A DNA stretch of 22,656 nucleotides from JBCDHN01 sp964351855 (GTDB taxonomy: Bacteria; Verrucomicrobiota; Verrucomicrobiia; Verrucomicrobiales; DEV007). The stretch lies in NCBI GenBank assembly GCA_964351855.1, contig CAYGQD010000106.1, positions 1-22,656 of the forward strand. The letters run 5' to 3'. Every line of letters begins with the position of its first letter. Position 1 is the stretch's first letter. Both the position numbers and the translations under genes were made by a program. The notes under the pieces are model-generated. The model saw only the letters and a list, made by a program, of their open reading frames with translations, made no database searches and had not been told where the DNA came from. Below, piece after piece: positions 1-7,190 of this stretch.

Positions 1-2
1 GG

Positions 3-2144
3 CTGGCTCTGGTGGGAAATGATCTCGACTTCCAGCCCCGTGAGCCGTGGGCACGGAGTCACACCGATTGGGCGAAGAACCGGCAGTCGATTTGGGAGGA
101 ACTGGCGGGTCACCCGTGGAAGTGCCCGGTGGGAACTTCGCTTTACCGGGACTACAGCAGGCAACTGGACGTCTGGACCTTCGATCACCGAGGTTCGTTG
201 AATGCGGCGTATGCTTTTCTCCGCGATCTGGGAGTGCGCTGGTACATGCCGGGCGAGCTGGGAGAAATCCTGCCGGAAGCCCGGAGTATCGCTCTGCCCG
301 AAGTCGACCGGACCGTGGAGCCCGAATACGAAGTGCGCGCGATCAGTCGGCCTATGCTCAGTTCCAACGAAGTGGAGGATGCCCTCTGGTATCTCCGCAT
401 CGGCGCGAACACTCAGTATGGCGTATTGCATCACGGCCAGCGACATCTGACCGAACATCCTGAGCAGCGAGCCGCCCATCCGGATTACTATGCTCAGATG
501 GCGAACGGAAAGCGCGACACCCAGAGCAAGACGGCCAATGCCTGTCTCTCATCGGAAGGTTTCTTTAACGAGATGGTCGCCTTTGCCCGGCTCAACTACG
601 ATCATTACGATGTCCCGGTCGTTTCGGTCATGCCGCACGATGGATTTAACCATTGCCAATGCGATCGCTGTCGGCCTCAAATGACACTGGACCGGGGACC
701 CTCTGGGATGTCTTCGGACTACGTATGGAATTTCGTGGTCCGGGTCGCCAATGAACTGGCGAAGACGCATCCCGACCGGAAAGTGTTTTGTGGTGCCTAC
801 AGCACCTACCGGCTCCCGCCCCTAACGATCGACAAATTCCCCGACAACGTGTGGGTGCAAATCACGAACGGTCGCCCCATTCGCGAGATGGATGACGAAT
901 TCCACCGGGAAACTGCCGCGCTTCGTAGTCAGTGGTTGGCGAAGACCGATAACCCCCTGTCGGTGACTCTGAACTACACGCCGTTCACGAATCGGGGTGC
1001 CTTCCGCCCCCAGTATTGGCCCCATGTCGCCGCGCGTGGCATCAAGGATAGTCACGAAGAGGTGTGGCGGGAAGATGTCTGGCTTTCCAGTGGCAAAGGT
1101 GGCTTGCACCACCCCGGCATGGCCCATCTCAACCCCTACATCATTTCCCGGTTCTGGTGGGACGCTGATCAGGACGTGGATGTCCTTCTCGCGGAATACT
1201 ACGAACGTTTTTACGGTCCTGCCGCCGCACCGATGAAGGCGTTCATCGAGCATTGCGAACGCGAATATGCCCGCCTCGCTTCCGATGCCGAAGTTTGCCG
1301 GAAAGCGCTCGATCTGTTTGCCGAAGCGAAAGCCGCTGCACCACCGGAAAGCGTCTATGGACAACGCATTGCCCTCGTGGATGAATTTCTGATTCAATTG
1401 CGCGATCGTTCCACTCAGATGGACGTGAAGCGACCGGAGGGATTGCCGGAATATCGCGTTATCGATATGGGCAAAGACAAGTGGCGGGAGGTTCGGGACA
1501 CCTTAACGCTGGACGGCAAACTGGACGATCCCTTCTGGACCGCCTACAACAACCCCCGTCCGCTGAGAGACCTTCGATCTTCCAAAAGGAAACCGGACCT
1601 GCAAACACGGTTTCATGTCCGCTGGAAGAACGACCATCTTTACTTCGGGATTCGCTGTGAACTGCCGAAAGGAGAGGCCCCTGTGATCGGTTCCCGGGAG
1701 AACAACGATCCCGCGATCTGGCAGGGCGAGCATCTTGAGTTACTCATCGAAACCGATAAACATTCCTACTATCAAATCGTCATCAATCCTGCGGGAGCCA
1801 TGGTTAACATCGATCGAGGAGTGTCGAAATCACAGTGGTATGACTGGTCTGCTCAGGCGGAAGTGGCGACTCATGTCGGGGAAGATTTCTGGTCAGTGGA
1901 GCTCAAGCTGCCGGTGACCTCCTTGGAGGAGGATCCACTCCACCAGATCGTAGGAAGTCAACCGTTTCAATCGAAACCGGATGCCATCGCATCAGGCAAA
2001 GGAACGAGCCTGCCGTGGTATTTCAATCTCTATCGAAAACGGTCCGGGACCGATGAAGCTGAAACGACTTCCTTTTCACCGCTCGGGGCAGACGATAAGA
2101 CCTTTCATGTACCCCTGAGATTCGCGAAGATTTATGTGCAGTGA
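3..2144 (+). CDS. DUF4838 glycoside-hydrolase-like protein with C-terminal CBM9-like domain (5' partial)
   Basis: The frame is open to the window edge. A GTG at position 12 could start a 710-residue protein, but family members normally begin with a signal peptide and an N-terminal region that are missing here, so the gene is probably cut by the window. Counting from that GTG, residues about 60-85 hold the 'AAYAFLRDLGVRWYMPGE' segment typical of the region before DUF4838 and GH67-like N-termini. Residues about 120-420 fit DUF4838, including 'PHDGFNHCQCDRCRP' with clustered cysteines. From about residue 497 ('LDGKLDDPFWTAY') to the end is a carbohydrate-binding, CBM9-like sandwich. The family is inferred to act on polysaccharides, probably outside the cytoplasm; no substrate can be assigned. 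It lies 129 bp upstream of the DUF1549/DUF1553 gene on the same strand, but intervening repeats make co-transcription uncertain. Confidence 0.85.
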   Translation: MALVGNDLDFQPREPWARSHTDWAKNRQSIWEELAGHPWKCPVGTSLYRDYSRQLDVWTFDHRGSLNAAYAFLRDLGVRWYMPGELGEILPEARSIALPEVDRTVEPEYEVRAISRPMLSSNEVEDALWYLRIGANTQYGVLHHGQRHLTEHPEQRAAHPDYYAQMANGKRDTQSKTANACLSSEGFFNEMVAFARLNYDHYDVPVVSVMPHDGFNHCQCDRCRPQMTLDRGPSGMSSDYVWNFVVRVANELAKTHPDRKVFCGAYSTYRLPPLTIDKFPDNVWVQITNGRPIREMDDEFHRETAALRSQWLAKTDNPLSVTLNYTPFTNRGAFRPQYWPHVAARGIKDSHEEVWREDVWLSSGKGGLHHPGMAHLNPYIISRFWWDADQDVDVLLAEYYERFYGPAAAPMKAFIEHCEREYARLASDAEVCRKALDLFAEAKAAAPPESVYGQRIALVDEFLIQLRDRSTQMDVKRPEGLPEYRVIDMGKDKWREVRDTLTLDGKLDDPFWTAYNNPRPLRDLRSSKRKPDLQTRFHVRWKNDHLYFGIRCELPKGEAPVIGSRENNDPAIWQGEHLELLIETDKHSYYQIVINPAGAMVNIDRGVSKSQWYDWSAQAEVATHVGEDFWSVELKLPVTSLEEDPLHQIVGSQPFQSKPDAIASGKGTSLPWYFNLYRKRSGTDEAETTSFSPLGADDKTFHVPLRFAKIYVQ

Positions 2145-2148
2145 GAAA

Positions 2149-2170
2149 AATGGGTCAGGCTGCCCCCATT
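2149..2170 (+). terminator. Hairpin just after the DUF4838 stop codon, terminator-like
   Basis: AATGGG (2149-2154) and CCCATT (2165-2170) are perfect complements separated by 10 nt, starting 5 nt after the TGA stop. There is no T-run after the stem, so this is a weak candidate for an intrinsic terminator. It could equally be a fragment of a dispersed repeat. Confidence 0.25.
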
Positions 2171-2200
2171 CGAAGTAGCGAGCCCCCGAGAAACCGAAAT

Positions 2201-2275
2201 TGTCAATAGGTGGCCAATCCCATAATCGTTGATAGATTGCCCATCCCATAATCGTTAATAGATAGCCCATCCCAT
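2201..2275 (+). repeat. 26-bp tandem repeat running into the start codon of the DUF1549/DUF1553 gene
   Basis: Two full units, 2214-2239 and 2240-2265, differ at three positions. A degenerate half unit (2201-2213) precedes them. A third, 10-bp partial unit (2266-2275, CCCATCCCAT) follows, and its last two bases are the first two of the ATG at 2274-2276. The unit carries the phrase CCCATAATCGTTRATAGAT. The array fills most of the leader of the next gene, so it could affect promoter or translation signals. No Shine-Dalgarno sequence is visible. Confidence 0.8.
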
Positions 2276-4637
2276 GAAAGTTAACATCGCTCTAGTCCTC
2301 GCTCTCGGCACTTTTCTGGTCGCCCCGTTATCATTCTCTTCCGCCGCAGATTCCGGAAAGGAAGCATTTGATGTTCAGAAGGCGTCAAAGGAAATCGACG
2401 CGCTTGTCGAGGCCGGGCTTGAGAAAAACGATCTCAATCCGAACGCAGAGATCAATGATGAGACCTTCCTCCGGCGTGCTTATCTCGACATTGTCGGGCG
2501 TATTCCAACGATTGAGGAAGCGGAAAATTTCCACGGCTCGACCTACGACCGCAAACGCGAGCAACTGATCGCCGACTTGCTCGAGAGCGACGGAGCCGTC
2601 AGCCATGGTTACAATTTCTGGGCGGACGTGCTGCGAATCAATACCGAGCTCGGGACCAATGCGGCCGAGGCGGAGGCGGCCTATCAGTTGTGGCTGAAAA
2701 AGGCGATCGCGGAGAATAGGCCCTACGATCAGTTCGTTCGTGAGCTGGTGGGAGCGCGCGGCACGATTTGGGACAATGGAGCGGTGGGTTACTACCTTCG
2801 TGATCGGGGCATGCCTCTTGATAACATGTCCAATACGGTCCGGATTTTTCTGGGCACGCGGCTCGAGTGCGCTCAGTGCCACGACCATCCGTTCGATAAG
2901 TGGACGCAGATGGATTATTTCAAGATGGCGGCCTTTTCTTACGGAATGGCTGCGACTGACCGGGTCGACAATTTTCCCAACCGTAGAGCGATCCTAACCT
3001 ACCGGAACAAGCAGCAGGCCGAGGTACAAAAGAAAGCGGTTCCCCTCAAAGGCTTTCCGGAAATTCGGAGCCAGGTGGTGCTGGATCGCTACGTGAAGCA
3101 ACCAAATTATGAGTTTTACCTCGAGCGCCTGGAATTGACTGACAAGGAATTCCGGGTTTTGGCGAAGAAGGCGATCGAGGCCAGAGAATCCTACAAGCAC
3201 GACTCCCGTGCCATAGAGCAGGCGGACGCCGCTCTTTACAATCCACTGCGTTTCGCTCACACGATCGAAAGGGGGATCGATATCAAGCTCCCACACGACT
3301 ACCAATACGATGATGCGAAGCCGGGCGACATCGTTCCCGCCTCGACCATGTTCGGTGGCGATATTGATCCCGAGAATATCGATGACAGCAAGATCGATGC
3401 TTACACCGCGTGGATGACGGATCGTGATAATCCGACCTTCACCAAAGTCATCGCGAACCGCCTCTGGAAGCGCGTTTTTGGCCACGGCGTTTTTGAGCCG
3501 CTCGATGATTTAACGGACCATACCCCCGTCGCTAATCCGGAACTCCTTGCTTACATCGAAGAGATGATGCGCACGCTCGACTACGATATGCGCAAATACA
3601 TGGAGGTTCTTTACAATACTAAAACCTACCAGCGGGCCGCGAACGGCGAAGAATTGGTTCTCGGTATGCCGTATCATTTTACCGGCCCGACGCTTCGTCG
3701 AATGAGTGCCGAGCAGATTTGGGATTCCATTGTCGGTTTGGCATTGCCCGAAGCGGATGGTTACCGTCCACGCCTGAAGTCCCAGCTCGCATCGATTGAG
3801 AGAGTAAAGAGAATCCACGATGTCCTCGCGGAACGCAGCGTAGAAGACTACATCGCGATGGTTGAAGAAATTGCGAAGGAGTTCGAGGACTTGAAACCAA
3901 AACAAGAAGCGTTTCGTGTCCAGATGAATGCCGCCCGCGAGGCAGGTGACAAAGATCTCTACCAAAAGCTGAACAAGGAATACTACGCTACGAGAGATAG
4001 GAGTGATGAGATTGTGGCGGAGATTGCCTACCGCAATGTGGGTGAGAACGTCAAAGGAGACGATCTGCTCCTTGCGCTGGGAATGTCAGAAATGAAGATG
4101 TCAGGCGGCATGATGTCCGCGAACAATGCGGGCAAAGGTGCGGTTCTCACCAAGCTGCCGGAGCCGGTGATGCCCGAGCCTCCTGCGAACCTCGACAAAA
4201 AGCAGGCAAGGGACTGGCAAACTCGTCAGAGGAAAGCATACAAGGACTACACGGAACTCGTCAGTGGAATGGCACGGGCTTCGGAATTGGAATCTCCTGC
4301 CAAACGAGGCCACTTTCTCCGCGAGTTCGGGCAGTCTGATCGCGAGGTCATTGAAAACGCTGCGGATCATGCCTCGGTGCCTCAGGCTCTCAACCTACTC
4401 AACGGAACCATCGCCGAGGCGTTGACGAATCCCTTCGCTGTCTTCGGTAGTCGACTCCATAAAGCGGGCGATGCGGAAGAGAAGATCGATATGATTTTCC
4501 AGGCGATGCTTACCCGCAAACCAACCGGGAGCGAACGGGAACTCTTACTCAGCAAAGTCGAAAAGCAGGGCGACAGCGCCTACGAGCGCATTGTCTGGTC
4601 TCTGCTAAATACTCAGCAGTTTATCTTTGTCCAATAA
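2274..4637 (+). CDS. DUF1549/DUF1553 (PSCyt2/PSD1-type) secreted protein
   Basis: A 787-residue protein starting MKVNIALVLALGTFLVAPL, a clear Sec signal peptide with a likely cut near residue 25 (SSAA). DUF1549 spans about residues 35-240 and includes 'LRRAYLDIVGRIPT' and the hallmark 'CAQCHDHPFDKW', where C199, C202 and H203 form a CxxCH haem-c-like motif. DUF1553 begins near residue 385 ('TKVIANRLWKRVFGHG') and runs to the C-terminal 'LLNTQQFIFVQ'. The family is abundant in Planctomycetota and Verrucomicrobiota and is usually paired with a DUF1501 gene, as here (54-bp gap, likely operon). Its reaction is not established; export and possible haem binding are inferred from the motifs. The last 123 codons recur as a diverged fragment at 6025-6404. 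The start is fixed by the signal peptide; no Shine-Dalgarno sequence precedes it. Confidence 0.92.
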   Translation: MKVNIALVLALGTFLVAPLSFSSAADSGKEAFDVQKASKEIDALVEAGLEKNDLNPNAEINDETFLRRAYLDIVGRIPTIEEAENFHGSTYDRKREQLIADLLESDGAVSHGYNFWADVLRINTELGTNAAEAEAAYQLWLKKAIAENRPYDQFVRELVGARGTIWDNGAVGYYLRDRGMPLDNMSNTVRIFLGTRLECAQCHDHPFDKWTQMDYFKMAAFSYGMAATDRVDNFPNRRAILTYRNKQQAEVQKKAVPLKGFPEIRSQVVLDRYVKQPNYEFYLERLELTDKEFRVLAKKAIEARESYKHDSRAIEQADAALYNPLRFAHTIERGIDIKLPHDYQYDDAKPGDIVPASTMFGGDIDPENIDDSKIDAYTAWMTDRDNPTFTKVIANRLWKRVFGHGVFEPLDDLTDHTPVANPELLAYIEEMMRTLDYDMRKYMEVLYNTKTYQRAANGEELVLGMPYHFTGPTLRRMSAEQIWDSIVGLALPEADGYRPRLKSQLASIERVKRIHDVLAERSVEDYIAMVEEIAKEFEDLKPKQEAFRVQMNAAREAGDKDLYQKLNKEYYATRDRSDEIVAEIAYRNVGENVKGDDLLLALGMSEMKMSGGMMSANNAGKGAVLTKLPEPVMPEPPANLDKKQARDWQTRQRKAYKDYTELVSGMARASELESPAKRGHFLREFGQSDREVIENAADHASVPQALNLLNGTIAEALTNPFAVFGSRLHKAGDAEEKIDMIFQAMLTRKPTGSERELLLSKVEKQGDSAYERIVWSLLNTQQFIFVQ

Positions 4638-4691
4638 TCCTCCTTATTTCCCTGTCGCCACAATTCAATCACTTAGCCCCCTCAAATCATC

Positions 4692-5987
4692 ATGAACTCA
4701 GCCATCAACGCGAACGAACTGAACCGCCGCCAATTCATGGAGGGAACCGCGAAAGCACTCCTTGGTGTCGGCGCACTTGGAATGACGAATCGCGCAGGAG
4801 CCGCATCCGGAGCAGGCCTCGGACTGCCGGGGCGCGTCGGTGCGGCCAAACACATTATCTACCTCTATATGGGTGGAGGGATGTCGCACATCGATACCTT
4901 CGACACCAAGCCTAAGCACAAGTATCAGGGACCAACGAGGACGATTGACACCAATGTCGATGACATCAAAATCTCGGGGTATTTCCCGTCGCTGGCGACT
5001 CAGGCCGACAAGCTCGCGATCATCAATTCGATGACCTCCACTGCGGGCGCTCACGTTCAGGGGAACTACTTCATGCACACCAGCTATGACCCACGTGCCA
5101 CGATCCGCCACCCTGGACTCGGTGCCTGGGCCCTCAAGTTCAAAGGTCGGATGAATCCAAATCTTCCCGGTTCAGTTTTCATCGGTGGCAACAGCCGGAT
5201 CAATGGAGGCGGTGGGTTTTTCGAGCCTGAGTATGAGCCACTCGCGATCAGCAATCCGAGTTCCGGTCTGCAGAACTCGCAACTCCGGGGGATGGACCAG
5301 GAGCAGCTCAACGAAGACCTCGAGCTCGCAAGCCAACTCGATGCCGAATTCCACCAGCGCTACGACGTCAAACAAGTCCGCGCCTACACGCAAATGTATG
5401 ATGATGCTGTCCGCATCATGCAGAGCAAAGATTTGCAAGCGTTCGACCTCAGGGAAGAAGACTCCGTGACTCGTGCGCGCTACGGGACCGATCCCTTCGG
5501 TCAAGGGTGTTTGCTCGCTCGACGCCTCATCGAACACGATGTCCGCGCCGTGGAGGTGAGCTATGACCCCTGGGATATGCATCACAGCATGTTCATCTCA
5601 GGGCCTGAGAAGTGCGCTGTTCTGGACCAGGCAATGGGAGCGTTGCTCACTGATCTGGAGCGCATTGGAAAACTCGACGACACGGTTGTGGTGCTCACGA
5701 CCGAGTTTGGACGGACACCTCGCATCAATGAGAATGCTGGTCGCGATCACCATCCCCAAGCCTTCAGCTCAGTTCTCGCCGGTGGCGGGTTCAAGGGTGG
5801 ATTCGTCTACGGAAAAACCGACGAGGGCGGCGAGAATGTGATCGAGAACCCAGTCGAAATTCCCGACTTCAACGCGACCATTGCCTATGCGATGGGCTTG
5901 CCGCTCGATCACGTTCTCTACAGCCCCAGTAAGCGCCCTTTCACCGTTGCGCACAAAGGTAAGCCGGTGTTGGCTTTGTTTGCTTGA
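4692..5987 (+). CDS. DUF1501 family protein with twin-arginine signal
   Basis: A 431-residue protein. The N-terminus has R12-R13-Q-F-M followed by a hydrophobic stretch (ALLGVGALGM), a Tat-type signal and the usual start for DUF1501 proteins. The mature part contains 'HIIYLYMGGGMSHIDTFDTKP' (residues about 55-75), 'NSMTSTAGAHVQGNYFMHT', 'GCLLARRLIEHDVRAVEVSYDPWDMH' and 'VVLTTEFGRTPRINENAGRDHHP'. These are the conserved blocks of the family, which is related to the sulfatase/alkaline-phosphatase fold. The exact reaction is unknown. It lies 54 bp downstream of the DUF1549/DUF1553 gene, the standard PVC arrangement, suggesting a shared transcript and function. The sequence before the ATG (CCCCTCAAATCATC) has no Shine-Dalgarno match. 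Confidence 0.93.
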   Translation: MNSAINANELNRRQFMEGTAKALLGVGALGMTNRAGAASGAGLGLPGRVGAAKHIIYLYMGGGMSHIDTFDTKPKHKYQGPTRTIDTNVDDIKISGYFPSLATQADKLAIINSMTSTAGAHVQGNYFMHTSYDPRATIRHPGLGAWALKFKGRMNPNLPGSVFIGGNSRINGGGGFFEPEYEPLAISNPSSGLQNSQLRGMDQEQLNEDLELASQLDAEFHQRYDVKQVRAYTQMYDDAVRIMQSKDLQAFDLREEDSVTRARYGTDPFGQGCLLARRLIEHDVRAVEVSYDPWDMHHSMFISGPEKCAVLDQAMGALLTDLERIGKLDDTVVVLTTEFGRTPRINENAGRDHHPQAFSSVLAGGGFKGGFVYGKTDEGGENVIENPVEIPDFNATIAYAMGLPLDHVLYSPSKRPFTVAHKGKPVLALFA

Positions 5988-5994
5988 GGATTTC

Positions 5995-6008
5995 ACAGGA
6001 AGACCTGT
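5995..6008 (+). terminator. Small hairpin after the DUF1501 gene
   Basis: ACAGG (5995-5999), loop AAGA, CCTGT (6004-6008), beginning 7 nt after the stop codon. It is short and has no T-tract, so a terminator role is only a possibility. It lies just before the duplicated DUF1553 tail. Confidence 0.2.
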
Positions 6009-6024
6009 CCCTCAAAACTCTCAT

Positions 6025-6404
6025 TCGTCAGCGAAATGGCACGGGCTTCGGAGCTGGAATTTCCTGCTCCACGAGGCCACTTTCTCCGCGAGTTCGGGCA
6101 GTCTGATCGCGAGGTTATTGAAGACGCCGAGGATCATGCCTCGGTGCCTCAAGCTCTCAACCTGTTGAGCGGACCCATGGTCGAGGCCCTGACAAACCCC
6201 TTCGCCGTCTTCGGTAGTCGTCTCCACGAAGCGGGCGATGCAGAAGAGAAGATCGATATGATTTTCCAGGCAATCCTGACACGCGAACCGAGCGAGAGCG
6301 AACGGGCGCTCGCGCTGAACACCGTCGAAGAGCACGGCGACAGCGCCTACGAAAGCATGGTCTGGGCGCTTCTGAATACGCAGCAGTTTCTCTTTGTTCA
6401 GTAA
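6025..6404 (+). pseudogene. Orphan C-terminal fragment of a second DUF1553 protein
   Basis: The stretch aligns without gaps to 4258-4637 (constant offset 1,767 bp), with about 59 mismatches in 380 positions by my count (about 84% identity). The frame is intact and ends in LLNTQQFLFVQ plus stop, like the full-length gene. An ATG at 6036 would give 122 residues, but that is an internal methionine of the parent, and the fragment lacks the signal peptide, DUF1549 and most of DUF1553. Weaker similarity continues about 26 bp past the stop (to about 6430), so this is a segmental copy or the remains of a paralogue rather than a convergent gene. Frame preservation suggests either fairly recent truncation or divergence of the paralogue while it was still functional. 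No product is expected. Confidence 0.85.
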
Positions 6405-6592
6405 TCCTCATTCTTTCCCGGTCTCCCCAACCAACTGCGGTGCAATGGTTTTCTGGACCAATTCCCGGGCGACTTCGAGAGCTGGGCCAGAAAGGCTTCG
6501 AGCCATTCGGCATCGCCCCCGAATCCCGGGCGGCTAAGGAAACCGAGTAGGATCTCGAACGGATAAAATCGCCAATCCGGTTGCGAACTGTG
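6398..6592 (-). other. Possible degraded coding remnant on the minus strand
   Basis: Read on the minus strand, one frame is open from about 6675 down to a TGA at 6398-6400. Its 6400-6590 part has a protein-like composition, with phrases such as QPDWRFYPFEILLGFLSR and GGDAEWLEAFLAQLSKSPG. There is no start codon in a sensible place, no family is recognised, and the frame overlaps the tail of the DUF1553 fragment on the other strand. It could be the 3' end of a lost gene or chance. Confidence 0.2.
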
Positions 6593-6746
6593 CGCCGGTG
6601 CGTTCCGTCGCGCCGTAATGCGTCTTCTTTGAGGTCGTCCAAGATCTTTGGTCTCTTTTCCCGCCTTTATGCGTCACAACATCGCGCTCTTCATCGCTTT
6701 CCGGCGGCTCTTCAACACCCGATTTTACTACCCCATCTTCGCCGTC
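6572..6746 (+). repeat. Left copy of a 175-bp direct repeat (MFS upstream region plus 5' end)
   Basis: Aligns without gaps to 11983-12157 (constant offset 5,411 bp). By my count 19 of 175 positions differ, about 89% identity. The non-coding 97 bp before the ATG and the 78 coding bp are equally conserved, as expected from a plain segmental copy. Similarity stops abruptly after GCCGTC at 6746, three bases before a perfect 10-bp hairpin. Confidence 0.9.
6669..6746 (+). pseudogene. Truncated 5' end of a second MFS transporter gene
   Basis: The ATG at 6669 begins MRHNIALFIAFRRLF, matching the first 26 residues of the intact MFS protein encoded from 12080 (MRHNIALFIAFRLLF), including FYYPIFAV. Similarity then ends. 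The frame runs on for 25 unrelated codons to a TAA near 6823, so any product would be a 51-residue stub with one partial membrane helix. It is a broken copy produced by duplication or by insertion of the material to its right. Confidence 0.85.
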
Positions 6747-6748
6747 GC

Positions 6749-6773
6749 GATTCCGATCCGCGAGATCGGAATC
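6749..6773. other. Perfect 10-bp hairpin at the breakpoint of the MFS fragment
   Basis: GATTCCGATC (6749-6758), loop CGCGA, GATCGGAATC (6764-6773). It starts three bases after similarity to the intact MFS gene ends, so it may mark the end of an inserted element or a recombination site. There is no T-run, so terminator function is unlikely. Confidence 0.6.
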
Positions 6774-6876
6774 CGGAAACCCAAACGCGAGGCGCGCGGT
6801 TTTCAGGCCCGCTGCAGAGATTAAACACCGCCCGGATCCCGTTCGCCATCCCCGAAGCCAGCTTCGATTCCATCTC

Positions 6877-7132
6877 GCGTCGCGTCAGCGACAGATCATC
6901 TTAGTGGGTTTCAACCCACGGAACGCGTTGCAAAAGGAGCATGCGTCGCGTCAGCGACCGCTCATGGGGAAACGACGCACGTTGCCCATTAACCGGGGAG
7001 CCACACCCATCCACCTCGCCTCTTGTTCCACCCGTTCCCCCGGTTGAGCGGTCGCTGACGCGACGCGGCATCATCGGCGCGCCAAAACCTGGGTTGGAAA
7101 CCCACGCCTACCATGAACGGTCGCTCCGCGAC
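6877..7132. repeat. Cluster of short palindromes, with a nested 124-bp inverted repeat
   Basis: The intergenic stretch 6405-7190 holds no intact gene; this part is dominated by palindromes. GCGTCGCGTCAGCGAC occurs at 6877-6892 and again as the first 16 bases of 6943-6964. The 22 bases at 6943-6964 are perfectly complementary to 7045-7066, and inside them AACCGGGG (6991-6998) pairs with CCCCGGTT (7038-7045). A related hairpin, GTCGC/GCGAC, lies at 7120-7132. Two further hairpins share another core: GTGGGTTTCAACCCAC (6904-6919) and TGGGTTGGAAACCCA (7090-7104). They resemble dispersed extragenic palindromes accumulated in a non-coding region. Confidence 0.8.
7083..7104 (-). terminator. Possible terminator downstream of the TIR gene
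   Basis: On the minus strand, 87 nt after the TIR gene stop, TGGGTT-TCC-AACCCA (7104-7090) forms a 6-bp stem followed by GGTTTT. The T-tract is short and the stem belongs to the palindrome family of this region, so this is a weak candidate only. Confidence 0.25.
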
Positions 7133-7190
7133 GGGCAACGGATCCTCTCGCCCAGCGAGGCTGAGGTGGTTGAGGAAGCCGTTTTCCCGA

